Part shown: one piece after another, positions 8,425 to 15,866 of the stretch
Layout of the letters: every line of letters begins with the position of its first letter
How positions within the stretch are numbered: the first letter of the stretch is position 1
Source of the DNA: Sinorhizobium sp. B11
GTDB lineage: Bacteria; Pseudomonadota; Alphaproteobacteria; Rhizobiales; Rhizobiaceae
Length of the DNA stretch: 64,000 nt
Direction of reading: 5' to 3'
Assembly (NCBI GenBank): GCA_039725955.1
Contig: CP091034.1
Coordinates: 2,604,001 to 2,668,000, forward strand
Notes under the pieces: generated by a model
Databases searched by the model: none
The model's input: only the letters and a program-made list of their open reading frames with translations
Told to the model about the DNA's origin: nothing
Program-made: the position numbers and the translations under genes

Positions 8425-8503
8425 GAATATCTTTTCACTTCTTTGCCAGAACCTAAATGAAATCTTGGAATTATACTGGCGCAACAGGACAGGATACGCA
8501 GCA

Positions 8504-8917
8504 CTACCTGCCCTTGCCCTTCCGGGCGCGCTTGCCCGCCACCTCGACCAGCCGCCGGAAAGTCGGGCATTCCATATGGGAGGGTGCGGAGCATTCGGCG
8601 ACGTGGCGCAGCGTATCGCTGAGCGCGGTCAGCTCCCGGATCTGGCGGTCGATCTCGTCGGCCTTCTGGTGCAGCGCGGCGCGCGGCAGGTCCGGCGCGC
8701 CGGTCTTGCCGACCATGTCCGATATTTCCTCGAGCGAGAATCCGGCCGTCTTGCCCATGGCGATCAGCTTCAACTGCAACAGCACATCTGGCGCGAACTG
8801 GCGGCGCAGCCCGTGGCGGAAGACAGAGGTGATGAGCCCGACCTCCTCATAGTAGCGCAGCGCCGAAGGCTTGATTCCGCTGCGTGCGCAGACTTCTCCG
8901 ATATCCAGAAATTTCAT
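8504..8917 (-). CDS. MerR-family transcriptional regulator
   Basis: A 137-residue MerR regulator. The N-terminal winged helix includes LDIGEVCARSGIKPSALRYY and VGLITSVFRHGLRRQF, followed by a dimerisation helix (ADEIDRQIRELTALSDTLRH). Near the C-terminus lies CSAPSHMEC, two cysteines seven residues apart, the same spacing as the metal loop of CueR; the SoxR iron-sulfur pattern is absent. The start at 8917 matches the conserved MerR N-terminus; an in-frame ATG at 8974 would extend into the operator. It is divergent from an MFS exporter 70 bases away, its likely target. The inducer, a drug or a metal, is not clear. Confidence 0.9.
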   Translation of the reverse strand: MKFLDIGEVCARSGIKPSALRYYEEVGLITSVFRHGLRRQFAPDVLLQLKLIAMGKTAGFSLEEISDMVGKTGAPDLPRAALHQKADEIDRQIRELTALSDTLRHVAECSAPSHMECPTFRRLVEVAGKRARKGKGR

Positions 8918-8919
8918 GC

Positions 8920-8950
8920 TTGACCTCAAGTCGGCTTGAATTCGTAGCCT
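8920..8950 (+). promoter_or_regulatory. MerR-type promoter/operator (19-bp spacer) for the MFS gene
   Basis: TTGACC at 8920-8925 and TAGCCT at 8945-8950 are separated by 19 bp, the long spacer characteristic of promoters activated by MerR-family proteins. The inverted repeat TCAAG-tcgg-CTTGA at 8926-8939 lies inside the spacer and resembles the SoxR-type box. The site is between the divergent MerR and MFS genes. Confidence 0.72.
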
Positions 8951-8986
8951 GCTCCTGAACGACATTTCAAGCAAGAGGACATCGAT

Positions 8987-10231
8987 ATGGATCAGGCGGA
9001 AATGAATGGATCGGAGCGAAGGGAAAGACGCGGCGCCACACTGGCGCTCTCGCTTTCCATGCTGCTCGCCTCGCTCGGCACCAGCATCGCCAACATCGCC
9101 CTACCCGATCTGGCAAAGGCCTTTTCGGCACCCTTTGCGGAGGTGCAGGGCGTCGTCGTCAGCTATCTCGCAGCCTTGACGATTTCGGTCGTCGTCGCCG
9201 GCCGGCTCGGCGATCTCTATGGGCTGAAGCGCATGCAGCTTGCGGGCCTTACTCTCTTTGCCGTGGCTTCGCTGCTTTCGGCAATGGCACCCGATCTGCC
9301 GCTGCTGATGGCGGCCCGCGCGGTTCAAGGCGTCGGTGCGGCCTTCCTGATGACGATCTCGATGGCGCTGACGCGCGAGACCGCAAGCGAGGCGCGCATC
9401 GGCCGCGCCATGGGCCTGCTCGGCACCGTTTCCGCCCTTGGCACGGCGCTCGGGCCCTCGCTCGGCGGCGCGCTGATCCCCCTTGCCGGCTGGCGCGGCA
9501 TCTTCTGGGTCCAGGTTCCGCTGGCGGCACTTGCGCTGACCCTGGCGATCGCGGCGCTGCCGGCTGACAGGGCCAGGGGCAAGGCACGCCCGGCGAATAT
9601 GTTTGCCGTGATGGAAAGGCGCCTCCTCCCCAATCTCGTCGTCAATATCGTGGTGGCGGCCGTGATGATGGCGACGCTGGTGGTCGGCCCCTTCTATCTC
9701 GGCCTGGCACTCGGTCTGAAAGCCGCTTCGGTCGGCCTCGTCATGTCGGTCGGCCCCGTCATTTCCATCGTCAGTGGTGTTCCCTCCGGCCGGCTGGTCG
9801 ATGCCTGGGGCGCGCGCGCCGTGCTTTCGATCGGCCTCGCCCTGCTCGCCGCCGGCGCCTTCCTGCTGGCGATCCTCCCGCAGATCCTGGATGTCGCGGG
9901 CTATATTGCCGCCATCATCGTGCTGACGCCCGGCTATCAGCTTTTCCAGGCCGCCAACAATACCGCCGCCCTCGCCGATGTGCCGAAGGTGCGGCGCGGC
10001 ATGGCCTCCGGCCTGCTCGGACTGTCACGCAATATCGGCCTGATGGCGGGCGCATCCCTCATGGGCGCGGTCTTTGCCTATGGCGCCGGCACCGGGGATT
10101 TCATTCATGCGGCACCGGCCGCGATTTCGGCCGGCATGCAGCTGACCTTCCTGCTCGCCGGCGGGCTGATGATTGGCGCCATCGCAGTCGTCTTCGCTGG
10201 CGCCTTTGAGCGGAGATCGGCCAGAGCATGA
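8987..10231 (+). CDS. MFS multidrug exporter
   Basis: A 414-residue major-facilitator transporter of the drug:H+ antiporter group. Visible features are an N-terminal cytoplasmic tail, then LASLGTSIANIALPDLAKAF in the first membrane helix, the motif-A loop GRLGDLYGLKRM after the second helix, and the antiporter-type segment GLLGTVSALGTALGPSLGG in the fifth. The length is consistent with 12 helices. It sits in the inner membrane and should export small toxic molecules. Divergence from the MerR gene and the 19-bp-spacer promoter indicate induction by the MerR ligand. The ribosome site is AGAGGA. Confidence 0.92.
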   Translation: MDQAEMNGSERRERRGATLALSLSMLLASLGTSIANIALPDLAKAFSAPFAEVQGVVVSYLAALTISVVVAGRLGDLYGLKRMQLAGLTLFAVASLLSAMAPDLPLLMAARAVQGVGAAFLMTISMALTRETASEARIGRAMGLLGTVSALGTALGPSLGGALIPLAGWRGIFWVQVPLAALALTLAIAALPADRARGKARPANMFAVMERRLLPNLVVNIVVAAVMMATLVVGPFYLGLALGLKAASVGLVMSVGPVISIVSGVPSGRLVDAWGARAVLSIGLALLAAGAFLLAILPQILDVAGYIAAIIVLTPGYQLFQAANNTAALADVPKVRRGMASGLLGLSRNIGLMAGASLMGAVFAYGAGTGDFIHAAPAAISAGMQLTFLLAGGLMIGAIAVVFAGAFERRSARA

Positions 10232-10279
10232 CAATTGCCGACCTGTCTCGGGCGGAGCGCCGCACCGTCCGGGTTGCCA

Positions 10280-10366
10280 TTACCAAAGCAGCCGCACCGA
10301 CATGCCGCCATCGACGATTGTCGAGCTGTCTGTCATGAAGTCCGAGAGGTCCAACCCTTCCAAAAA
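10280..10366 (-). pseudogene. 3' remnant of a short-chain dehydrogenase gene
   Basis: The minus strand encodes a C-terminal SDR fragment (FLEGLDLSDFMTDSS, TIVDGGMSVRLLW, stop). It closely matches the end of the intact SDR gene 1.3 kb away (FLLSDQSSFMTGSP, MIVDGGMSVRLL). There is no start codon or Rossmann-fold region upstream. The DNA match between about 10286-10350 and 11588-11652 indicates a duplicated and truncated copy, left after a rearrangement that placed the glutathione-transferase gene between the two. Confidence 0.7.
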
Positions 10367-10440
10367 CCTCTTGCAGGTGCAACCATATGACGCTGACGAC
10401 AAGGACGCATTGAAGCGCGATACAGCCTTCGGAGGAATTG

Positions 10441-11079
10441 ATGCACTACACACTTCATGCGGCGCCCGGCTCCTGTGCTTTTGCGCCTCACATCCTGTTG
10501 GAGGAAATAGGGAAGCCCTATTCGCTGGCGTTAATGTCTCCAGGCCATCCAGAAACCAAGACTGAGGAATTCCGTCGATTGAACCCGAAAGGGCGAATCC
10601 CTGTTCTTGCTGCCGAGAATTTCATCCTCACGGAAGCGCCGGCAATCCTGTTGCACCTCGGTCTGGAAAATCCCGATTCCGGGCTCCTGGGAACGGATCC
10701 GATCGACATCGTCCGTTCCGTCGAATGGTTTAACTGGCTGTCGAGCGCGGTTCACGCCGTCGCCGTCCGCATGATCTGGCGTGCCGACTTTTTCTTACCG
10801 GATGAATCGATGCACCCGCCCCTGGTAGACAAGGGAAAAGAGCATTTAACCTCCGCTTTTGCACTTGTAGAAACCAGATTGAAGGACCGGGTTTGGGCAG
10901 TCGGAGAGCATTACTCGATTGTTGATCCCTATCTGCTCGTATTCTTCAGATGGGGAAATCGCATGGCCATAGATATGCAGAATGCCTACCCTGCCTGGAC
11001 CTCCCATGCTCGCCGCCTGGAGGGCCGCGCGGCAGTACAGCGAGCCATATCGCAGGAAGGAATATCCCTCTGGAAGTAG
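10441..11079 (+). CDS. Glutathione S-transferase family protein
   Basis: A 212-residue cytosolic GST. The N-terminal thioredoxin-like domain carries the bacterial beta-class pattern: YTLHAAPGSCAFAPHILLEE with Ser/Cys near residues 10-12 at the active site, NPKGRIPVL with the cis-proline, and TEAPAILLHLG as the glutathione-contact segment. The C-terminal half is the helical domain with the conserved SIVDPYLLVFFRW. The GGAGG at 10431-10435 supports ATG at 10441. It probably conjugates or reduces an electrophile. It is a single gene flanked by an SDR remnant and an intact SDR, with no obvious pathway. Confidence 0.88.
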   Translation: MHYTLHAAPGSCAFAPHILLEEIGKPYSLALMSPGHPETKTEEFRRLNPKGRIPVLAAENFILTEAPAILLHLGLENPDSGLLGTDPIDIVRSVEWFNWLSSAVHAVAVRMIWRADFFLPDESMHPPLVDKGKEHLTSAFALVETRLKDRVWAVGEHYSIVDPYLLVFFRWGNRMAIDMQNAYPAWTSHARRLEGRAAVQRAISQEGISLWK

Positions 11080-11116
11080 AATTTCAATTGCATCATGCGA
11101 AGATTGGCAAGGCAGC

Positions 11117-11443
11117 TCAGGTAAATACGGCAATGCAGACGGCGGTCCAGAGCAACCCCGTCCCCAGTACCATCGCTCGCCTGGCGACGGCGACCTTGTC
11201 TGGCTCGTCCTCCGCCACAGGCGTGGTCACGATCCAGGGCACGCAACCAAGTGCGGCAAATCCGAGGACGGCGACGATCAGCACGAGATAATCGACGGCA
11301 CGCCAGCTCCCCTGTTCATAGACACCCCAGTAACCCAGAAAGGCCATTCCGACCGCAAACATGGTGGCGGATGCGGAGCAGAGCCCCGTGACCGACCCGG
11401 TAGGCGCACGCAAATTGCTTTTTTCACGTGTCTGCGAATTCAT
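11117..11443 (-). CDS. Small three-helix membrane protein, function unknown
   Basis: A 108-residue protein with three clear hydrophobic segments (GLCSASATMFAVGMAFLGYW, YLVLIVAVLGFAALGCVPWI, AMVLGTGLLWTAVCIAVF) and a short charged loop AEDEPDKVAVARR between the second and third. I recognise no family. Composition, codon use and the alternation of helices and loops support a real gene. It lies on the minus strand, 140 bases downstream of the SDR gene, and may share its transcript. Confidence 0.65.
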   Translation of the reverse strand: MNSQTREKSNLRAPTGSVTGLCSASATMFAVGMAFLGYWGVYEQGSWRAVDYLVLIVAVLGFAALGCVPWIVTTPVAEDEPDKVAVARRAMVLGTGLLWTAVCIAVFT

Positions 11444-11583
11444 GAGGCAATATCCACACCGGTTGGCTGTCCCGCGGCGAATATGTCAGGAATCGAGCGC
11501 GGCGTGAAGCGCTGGCGACCTACTGGAATGGCCGCGAACTTTCCCGCCTCGGGCGGCGCGACCACCGCCCGAGACCAATGCGG

Positions 11584-12342
11584 CTAGAGCAGCCGGACCG
11601 ACATGCCGCCATCGACGATCATCGGGCTGCCGGTCATGAAGCTCGACTGGTCCGACAGCAGGAAGAGCGCTGCCTGTGCGATCTCCTTCGCTGCGGCCAT
11701 CCGCTTCATCGGATGCAGGCCCGAGATATAATCGAGGAATTCGGGGTTGTTCTCTCCACCTGCCGGCGTGATCGTTCCGCCGGGAAGCAGGCTGTTGATC
11801 CTGATTCCGTCGGCCGCGTAATCGGCGGCGACCGATTGCACGAGGCCAATCAGGCCTGCCTTGGAGGCTGCGTAAGCCCCCATGCCGGGCAGGCCGCCAT
11901 TGCTGTATCCGACGAAGGACGAGGTGAAGACGATCGAGCCGCTGCGCTGTGCCTTCATCACCGGCAGCTGCGCCTTCAGCGCGAAGAAGGCGCTCGTCAG
12001 GTTGGTGGACATCACCGCCTCCCAATTGGCAGCGCTCATCTCCGAAAACGCCCCCATCTCGCCGACGATGCCGGCATTGTTGAAGGCGCCGTCGAGCCGG
12101 CCATAGGCATCGAGCGCCCGGTCGACGAGCGCCTGCGCATAGGCTTCATCACGCACGTCACCGGCCAGAGACGTTGCCATGCCGCCCATTTCGATGATCT
12201 CGGAAACGAGCTCCGAGAGGGTCTGCGCCCGCCGCGCACCAAGCACGAGCTGTGCGCCCTTCGCCGCAAACAGCCGGGCGGCAGCCGCCCCGATGCCGCT
12301 GCTTGCACCTGAAATGATGATGACCTTGTCTTCGAGTTCCAT
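11584..12342 (-). CDS. Short-chain dehydrogenase/reductase
   Basis: A 252-residue classical SDR. Residues 11-17 are the cofactor-binding GASSGIG, followed by LAGDVRDEAY and FNNAGIVGEMG, the catalytic Ser region IVFTSSFVGY, and YAASKAG with the catalytic Tyr and Lys. The C-terminus FMTGSPMIVDGGMSVRLL is usual for the group. It should be an NAD(P)-dependent alcohol/ketone oxidoreductase; the substrate is unknown. The start at 12342 is preceded by GGAGG, while the open frame extends further up without a ribosome site. A truncated copy of its 3' end lies at 10280-10366. Confidence 0.92.
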   Translation of the reverse strand: MELEDKVIIISGASSGIGAAAARLFAAKGAQLVLGARRAQTLSELVSEIIEMGGMATSLAGDVRDEAYAQALVDRALDAYGRLDGAFNNAGIVGEMGAFSEMSAANWEAVMSTNLTSAFFALKAQLPVMKAQRSGSIVFTSSFVGYSNGGLPGMGAYAASKAGLIGLVQSVAADYAADGIRINSLLPGGTITPAGGENNPEFLDYISGLHPMKRMAAAKEIAQAALFLLSDQSSFMTGSPMIVDGGMSVRLL

Positions 12343-12471
12343 ATCCGAGCCTCCTGTTTTCATGGCAACGGAGGCGTAGGAAATATGAGAAGCGGCAGCC
12401 ACCCGATTCCGGATCGGCGACCCGCCACCCGACGAGGAACCCGTTAACCATCTCCCGCTCTCTAGGACTAT

Positions 12472-12499
12472 GGTCCGACGAATGACGGACCTCGGTCCG
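12472..12499. promoter_or_regulatory. Triple inverted GGTCCG/CGGACC motif between divergent genes
   Basis: GGTCCG (12472-12477), CGGACC (12486-12491) and GGTCCG (12494-12499) alternate in orientation within 28 bases, in the intergenic region between the SDR gene and the divergent glycine-rich protein gene. Spaced inverted repeats of this kind are typical of dimeric repressor operators such as TetR-type sites. The regulator is unknown. Confidence 0.45.
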
Positions 12500-12606
12500 A
12501 TGCACGCTCCGCGTTTCGCGCCTAACATCGTTCTCATCCTGATGGCCGCTTTCCAGAATCGGCCATCTCACGATTTTCGATGAATTATCCTGCGAGGGAG
12601 ACCCGG

Positions 12607-13311
12607 ATGCGTATCGCAACTCTTGCGTCCATAGCCGCGCTTTCGATTGCCATGGCTTCCAGCCCGCTGACGATCACCGGCACCGATGTTGCCGCGATGG
12701 CAAAGGGCGGTGGAAACGGTGGCGGCAACGGCGGCGGCAATGGTGGAGGTAATGGCGGCGGCAACGGTGGCGGTAACGGCAGCAGCAACAGTGGCGGCAA
12801 TGGCGGCGGACAAAGCGGCAGCCACGAGAACCGCGGCCACCAGTCCGGCAATTCGAAGACGGGCAACTCATCGCACGACAATTCGAAATCCGAAAACGAG
12901 GCCAGGGGCAAATCCGGCGAAGCGAAGACAAAATCGCTGGCAGCGAAAAACGCGCCTGCCGAGATCAGGCACAAGAACCTCGCCTCCGAGTTCAAGGGCC
13001 TCAACTCTCTCAACCGCAGCTACAAGGCCTATCTGCACACGTCCGATCCGAAGATGACCGCGATTGCTGCCTACGCGGTTGCCTATGCCCAGTTCGAACT
13101 CGACAACGGCATTGAACCCTCGGTCGACGATCCCGTCCTCGGCGATGACGCCTTGGAGGATGCGCTCGCTTCCGCCACGCGTCATGGCGAAGTGAGCCCG
13201 GCGGTCCTCGCCGAGGCCAAGGCCATTCTGGGCGTCGGTGATGCCGACGGCAAGATTGACCAGATCCGTGAATCCCTGTCCGACTCCGCCCCGACCTCGG
13301 CAGGGAATTAA
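12607..13311 (+). CDS. Secreted protein with Gly-Gly-Gly-Asn tandem repeats
   Basis: A 234-residue protein of unknown function. It has a signal peptide (MRIATLASIAALSIAMASS), then about six near-perfect GGGN repeats encoded by 12-base units (12711-12785), a Ser/Asn/His-rich charged linker, and a folded C-terminal region from about residue 125 (LASEFKGLNSLNRSYKAYL, then AYAVAYAQFELDNG). The C-terminal part recurs in hypothetical proteins of this order. The start at 12607 follows GGGAG at 6 bases; an earlier ATG at 12580 would put charged residues before the signal peptide. The low-complexity part may be a flexible spacer or surface-exposed. Confidence 0.78.
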   Translation: MRIATLASIAALSIAMASSPLTITGTDVAAMAKGGGNGGGNGGGNGGGNGGGNGGGNGSSNSGGNGGGQSGSHENRGHQSGNSKTGNSSHDNSKSENEARGKSGEAKTKSLAAKNAPAEIRHKNLASEFKGLNSLNRSYKAYLHTSDPKMTAIAAYAVAYAQFELDNGIEPSVDDPVLGDDALEDALASATRHGEVSPAVLAEAKAILGVGDADGKIDQIRESLSDSAPTSAGN

Positions 13312-13320
13312 CGGCCGCTC

Positions 13321-13349
13321 GATCCGCCGGGCGGCATACCCGGCGGATC
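13321..13349 (+). terminator. Strong hairpin after the glycine-rich protein gene
   Basis: GATCCGCCGGG and CCCGGCGGATC form a perfect 11-bp stem around a 7-nt loop, 10 bases after the stop codon. It is a probable transcription terminator although the downstream T-run is weak. Confidence 0.7.
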
Positions 13350-13497
13350 GATTGCACCTGTCATGGGTTTTCCCACGGTCAGGATAATTTCTTCCCCCTC
13401 GCAATTCCCATTCGCCGCGCCGACGCGCGCCAGAGCGCCACGACTCGAATCTCTTTCGACTAGCTTTGCAAAGATCGGCGCCGGCGCAGATGCCGCT

Positions 13498-13929
13498 TCA
13501 GGAAATCTGCTTTGCAAGGAGCGGAACGGCCCTGTCCGCATCGACGAGCAGCCAACCAAGCTTTTCGTAGAAGGCCACCGCATCCGGTGCGGCGTGAACT
13601 TCCAGCTGCGTGATGCCTCTGTCGGTGGCGAGCCGTTCAAGAGCCTCCATCATGGCTCTGCCAATTCCCTGCCGCTGATATTGCGGAATGATTGCGACGA
13701 GGCGCACGGTTGCAGGGTCGCCACCCACGAGCCCGATATCCAGCCGGACAGTGCCAACCGGGACATCGTCGTAGATGAACAGCAGCGGAAGATGATTTTC
13801 CCGATGCTCGTCCGGATGATCCTCATCATAGCCCGCCTGGCCACGCAGTTCGAAGAGAACGTGACGTCTGATCGCGTGATATGCCTGCCACTGGTTTCTG
13901 TCCTGCACCTGCAGCAACTGCATTTTCAT
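13498..13929 (-). CDS. GNAT-family N-acetyltransferase
   Basis: A 143-residue acetyltransferase of the GNAT fold. The acetyl-CoA site is clear: VRLVAIIPQYQRQGIGRAMM near residues 75-94 contains the Q/RxxGxG/A motif, followed by the C-terminal strand AVAFYEKLGW. The substrate, an amine on a small molecule or protein, cannot be predicted. It is a single minus-strand gene between the glycine-rich protein and a MerR regulator. Confidence 0.88.
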   Translation of the reverse strand: MKMQLLQVQDRNQWQAYHAIRRHVLFELRGQAGYDEDHPDEHRENHLPLLFIYDDVPVGTVRLDIGLVGGDPATVRLVAIIPQYQRQGIGRAMMEALERLATDRGITQLEVHAAPDAVAFYEKLGWLLVDADRAVPLLAKQIS

Positions 13930-14184
13930 CGCCTGCTTGCCTCAGTCATTTTGATCGCAACCGTCATCTACGCGTGGATTTGCCGTACCGTACTGATCCC
14001 ACCCTGTCCTGCAATAGACGCCTCTGGCCAACATCGGGCAGAGACCATGAACCGATATTTTCTCGTCACGACCACCTGAGCCTTGCCCGGTATCGAGCCG
14101 AAACCGGAAAACCCGCAAAAAATCTCTTGAGCCGGACCCAGCGTCATAGCTTAGAAACGGTTCCGACAGATCGCGGGAGGCCTG

Positions 14185-15267
14185 ATGGACGCCAAGGGAC
14201 GGGACGAAAACTGGCTGACGGCGGCGCAATGCGCCGAGCGGATCGGCATCACGGTGCGCGCGCTGAGGCTCTATGAAGAAACCGGGCTCATCCGGCCGCC
14301 GCGTACGGGAAAGAACTGGCGGCTTTACGGAACAAGGGAAATTGCACGGCTCACCGAGATCCTGGCGCTGAAGCGGCTGGGGCTCAGCCTGCAGGACATC
14401 GCCCGGCTGCTCGCCGGCCACGCGACCGATCTCGACCGCATGCTCGCCATGCAGAACCACGCCCTGCAGGAGCAACTGACCCGCACGCAGCACAGCCTCG
14501 CCGTGACAGACGCGCTGCGGGCGAAGATGGCTGCAGGCGACATTCTCTCGATCGATGAACTGCTGAAGCTCGCAAAGGACACGAACATGACCGATACCTC
14601 AGCCGATGCCATAGCCTGGCGTCGTTATGAGCAGGCGCGACCGCGCACCGAACAGAAGATCGACCCTGCGCTCTATGCCGATTATGCCGGACACTATCAT
14701 CTGGATACGTCGGCCTATGTGGTAAGCCTGCGCGACGGGCGGCTCTTCACGCGCTTGACCGGTCAGCCGGAGCTGGAAATCTTCGCCGAGGATGCCGACC
14801 GCTTCTTCTACAAGGCGGTTCAGGCACAGATCACCTTTACCCGCAACGAAAGCGGCGCTGTCACCGGCCTCGTGCTGCACCAGCACGGCTATGAACAGGC
14901 AGCATCCCGCATCGACGAACGCGCCGCGACCGATCTGGAAGAGGCGATTGCCACGCGCATCCGCGACAAGCAGCCGGTGGAAAACAGCAAGGCGCTGCTG
15001 GAACAGGTCATCGAACAGCACCAGCGCGGCGAACCCGACTATGAGCGGATGAGCCCGCCGCTCGCCGCCCTCGCACGCGAACAAGCTGCCATGATCAAGG
15101 CCGATCTCGATCGCATGGGGCCGCTCAGGGACATATCCTTCAAGGGCGTGACCGCAGAAGGCTGGGATGTCTACGACGTGACCTTCGACAACGGCCATCT
15201 CGAATGGGGTTTCGCGCTGGCGGCAGACGGAAGATTCGGAGGCATCTTCATTCGCCCCTCGCTGTGA
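14185..15267 (+). CDS. MerR-family regulator with long C-terminal ligand domain
   Basis: A 360-residue protein. Residues 10-80 are a MerR winged helix (WLTAAQCAERIGITVRALRL, YEETGLIRPPRTGKNWRLYG), followed by a coiled-coil linker (MQNHALQEQLTRTQHSLAV). From about residue 160 there is a domain with YADYAGHYHLD, SLRDGRLFTRLTGQPELEIF and FTRNESGAVTGLVLHQHG, resembling the DUF3471/beta-lactamase-associated domain, and then a helical C-terminus. MerR proteins this long usually sense a bulky ligand. The start follows GCGGGAGG. It is transcribed towards crcB and is separated from it by a bidirectional hairpin. Confidence 0.82.
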   Translation: MDAKGRDENWLTAAQCAERIGITVRALRLYEETGLIRPPRTGKNWRLYGTREIARLTEILALKRLGLSLQDIARLLAGHATDLDRMLAMQNHALQEQLTRTQHSLAVTDALRAKMAAGDILSIDELLKLAKDTNMTDTSADAIAWRRYEQARPRTEQKIDPALYADYAGHYHLDTSAYVVSLRDGRLFTRLTGQPELEIFAEDADRFFYKAVQAQITFTRNESGAVTGLVLHQHGYEQAASRIDERAATDLEEAIATRIRDKQPVENSKALLEQVIEQHQRGEPDYERMSPPLAALAREQAAMIKADLDRMGPLRDISFKGVTAEGWDVYDVTFDNGHLEWGFALAADGRFGGIFIRPSL

Positions 15268-15274
15268 TCAGTCA

Positions 15275-15296
15275 CGGGGCAGACGTCCCTGCCCCG
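15275..15296. terminator. Bidirectional hairpin between convergent MerR and crcB genes
   Basis: CGGGGCAG and CTGCCCCG form a perfect 8-bp stem with a 6-nt loop in the 31-base gap between two convergent stop codons. It could end transcripts from both sides. Confidence 0.65.
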
Positions 15297-15298
15297 CC

Positions 15299-15730
15299 TC
15301 AAGCCTGCTCCTCGATCGCCGCCTGCGCCACTTGAGCCGCCCCGCCATTGATCCGTGTGGCGATCAGATGTCCGACCGCCACCGCCCCGATGCAGAGCAC
15401 GACGGAGGCCGCGACATTGATGCAGGCCCGCACCGTGGCGCCCGAGCGCAGCAGGTCGAGCGTCTGCAGGCTGAAGGAGGAGAAGGTGGTGTAGCCGCCG
15501 CAGAGGCCGATCATCACGAAGAGGCGCATATTGTCGGAGACCGGAAAACGGCCATTGGCGAGCGTCAGCGTGCTGAACAGGCCGATGATCAGCGAGCCCG
15601 TGACATTGATGATAACGGTGCCCCAGGGCAGATCGCGGCTGACGGGCATGGCGAGGACGGATACGGCGTAACGCGCAAAGGTGCCGAGGGCACCGCCGGC
15701 CATGACGATAAGGCAGGTATAGAAGGACAT
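15299..15730 (-). CDS. crcB: Fluoride efflux channel CrcB/FluC
   Basis: A 143-residue, four-helix membrane protein of the Fluc family, which works as a dual-topology dimer to export fluoride. Signatures are GGALGTFARY near residue 12, GTVIINVTGSLIIGLF near 37-52 with the conserved Asn, and GLCGGYTTFSSFSLQ near 75-89 with the sodium/fluoride-path TTFSSF block. The start follows GGAGCG. The gene lies directly behind a fluoride riboswitch and an intrinsic terminator, so expression should rise when fluoride is present. Both identity and regulation are well supported. Confidence 0.96.
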   Translation of the reverse strand: MSFYTCLIVMAGGALGTFARYAVSVLAMPVSRDLPWGTVIINVTGSLIIGLFSTLTLANGRFPVSDNMRLFVMIGLCGGYTTFSSFSLQTLDLLRSGATVRACINVAASVVLCIGAVAVGHLIATRINGGAAQVAQAAIEEQA

Positions 15731-15758
15731 GCTCGCTCCAAAATATCAGGGCGGGCAA

Positions 15759-15783
15759 TAAAAAACCCGCCTTGCGGCGGGCT
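15759..15783 (-). terminator. Intrinsic terminator of the fluoride riboswitch expression platform
   Basis: On the minus strand, AGCCCGCCGCAAGGCGGG followed by TTTTTTA forms a GC-rich stem-loop with a T-tract, between the aptamer and the crcB start. It is the expected OFF structure when no fluoride is bound. Confidence 0.88.
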
Positions 15784-15811
15784 CCGGACAGATTCCCACC
15801 GCGGTTAAACA

Positions 15812-15866
15812 CGGTAGGAGTCATCAGCCTTGTGGGCGGTTTCGGGGGCACTCCATCCCCATCGGT
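15812..15866 (-). ncRNA. Fluoride riboswitch (crcB motif)
   Basis: Read on the minus strand, the segment contains in order the conserved aptamer pieces GGGGATGGAGTGCCCC, AAACCGCC and GGCTGATGACTCCTACC, which match the fluoride-riboswitch consensus almost base for base. The T-rich terminator hairpin and the crcB coding region follow, so the device acts at transcription. Fluoride binding should stabilise the pseudoknot and prevent terminator formation. Confidence 0.94.

Noticed and set aside
8504..8917. Naming the MerR regulator SoxR because of its operator
   Set aside because: The SoxR C-x2-C-x-C-x5-C cluster motif is absent; only a Cys-x7-Cys pair is present.
12709..12790. Possible CRISPR array at short regular repeats
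   Set aside because: The 12-base units are contiguous, without spacers, and code in frame for GGGN residues of a secreted protein.
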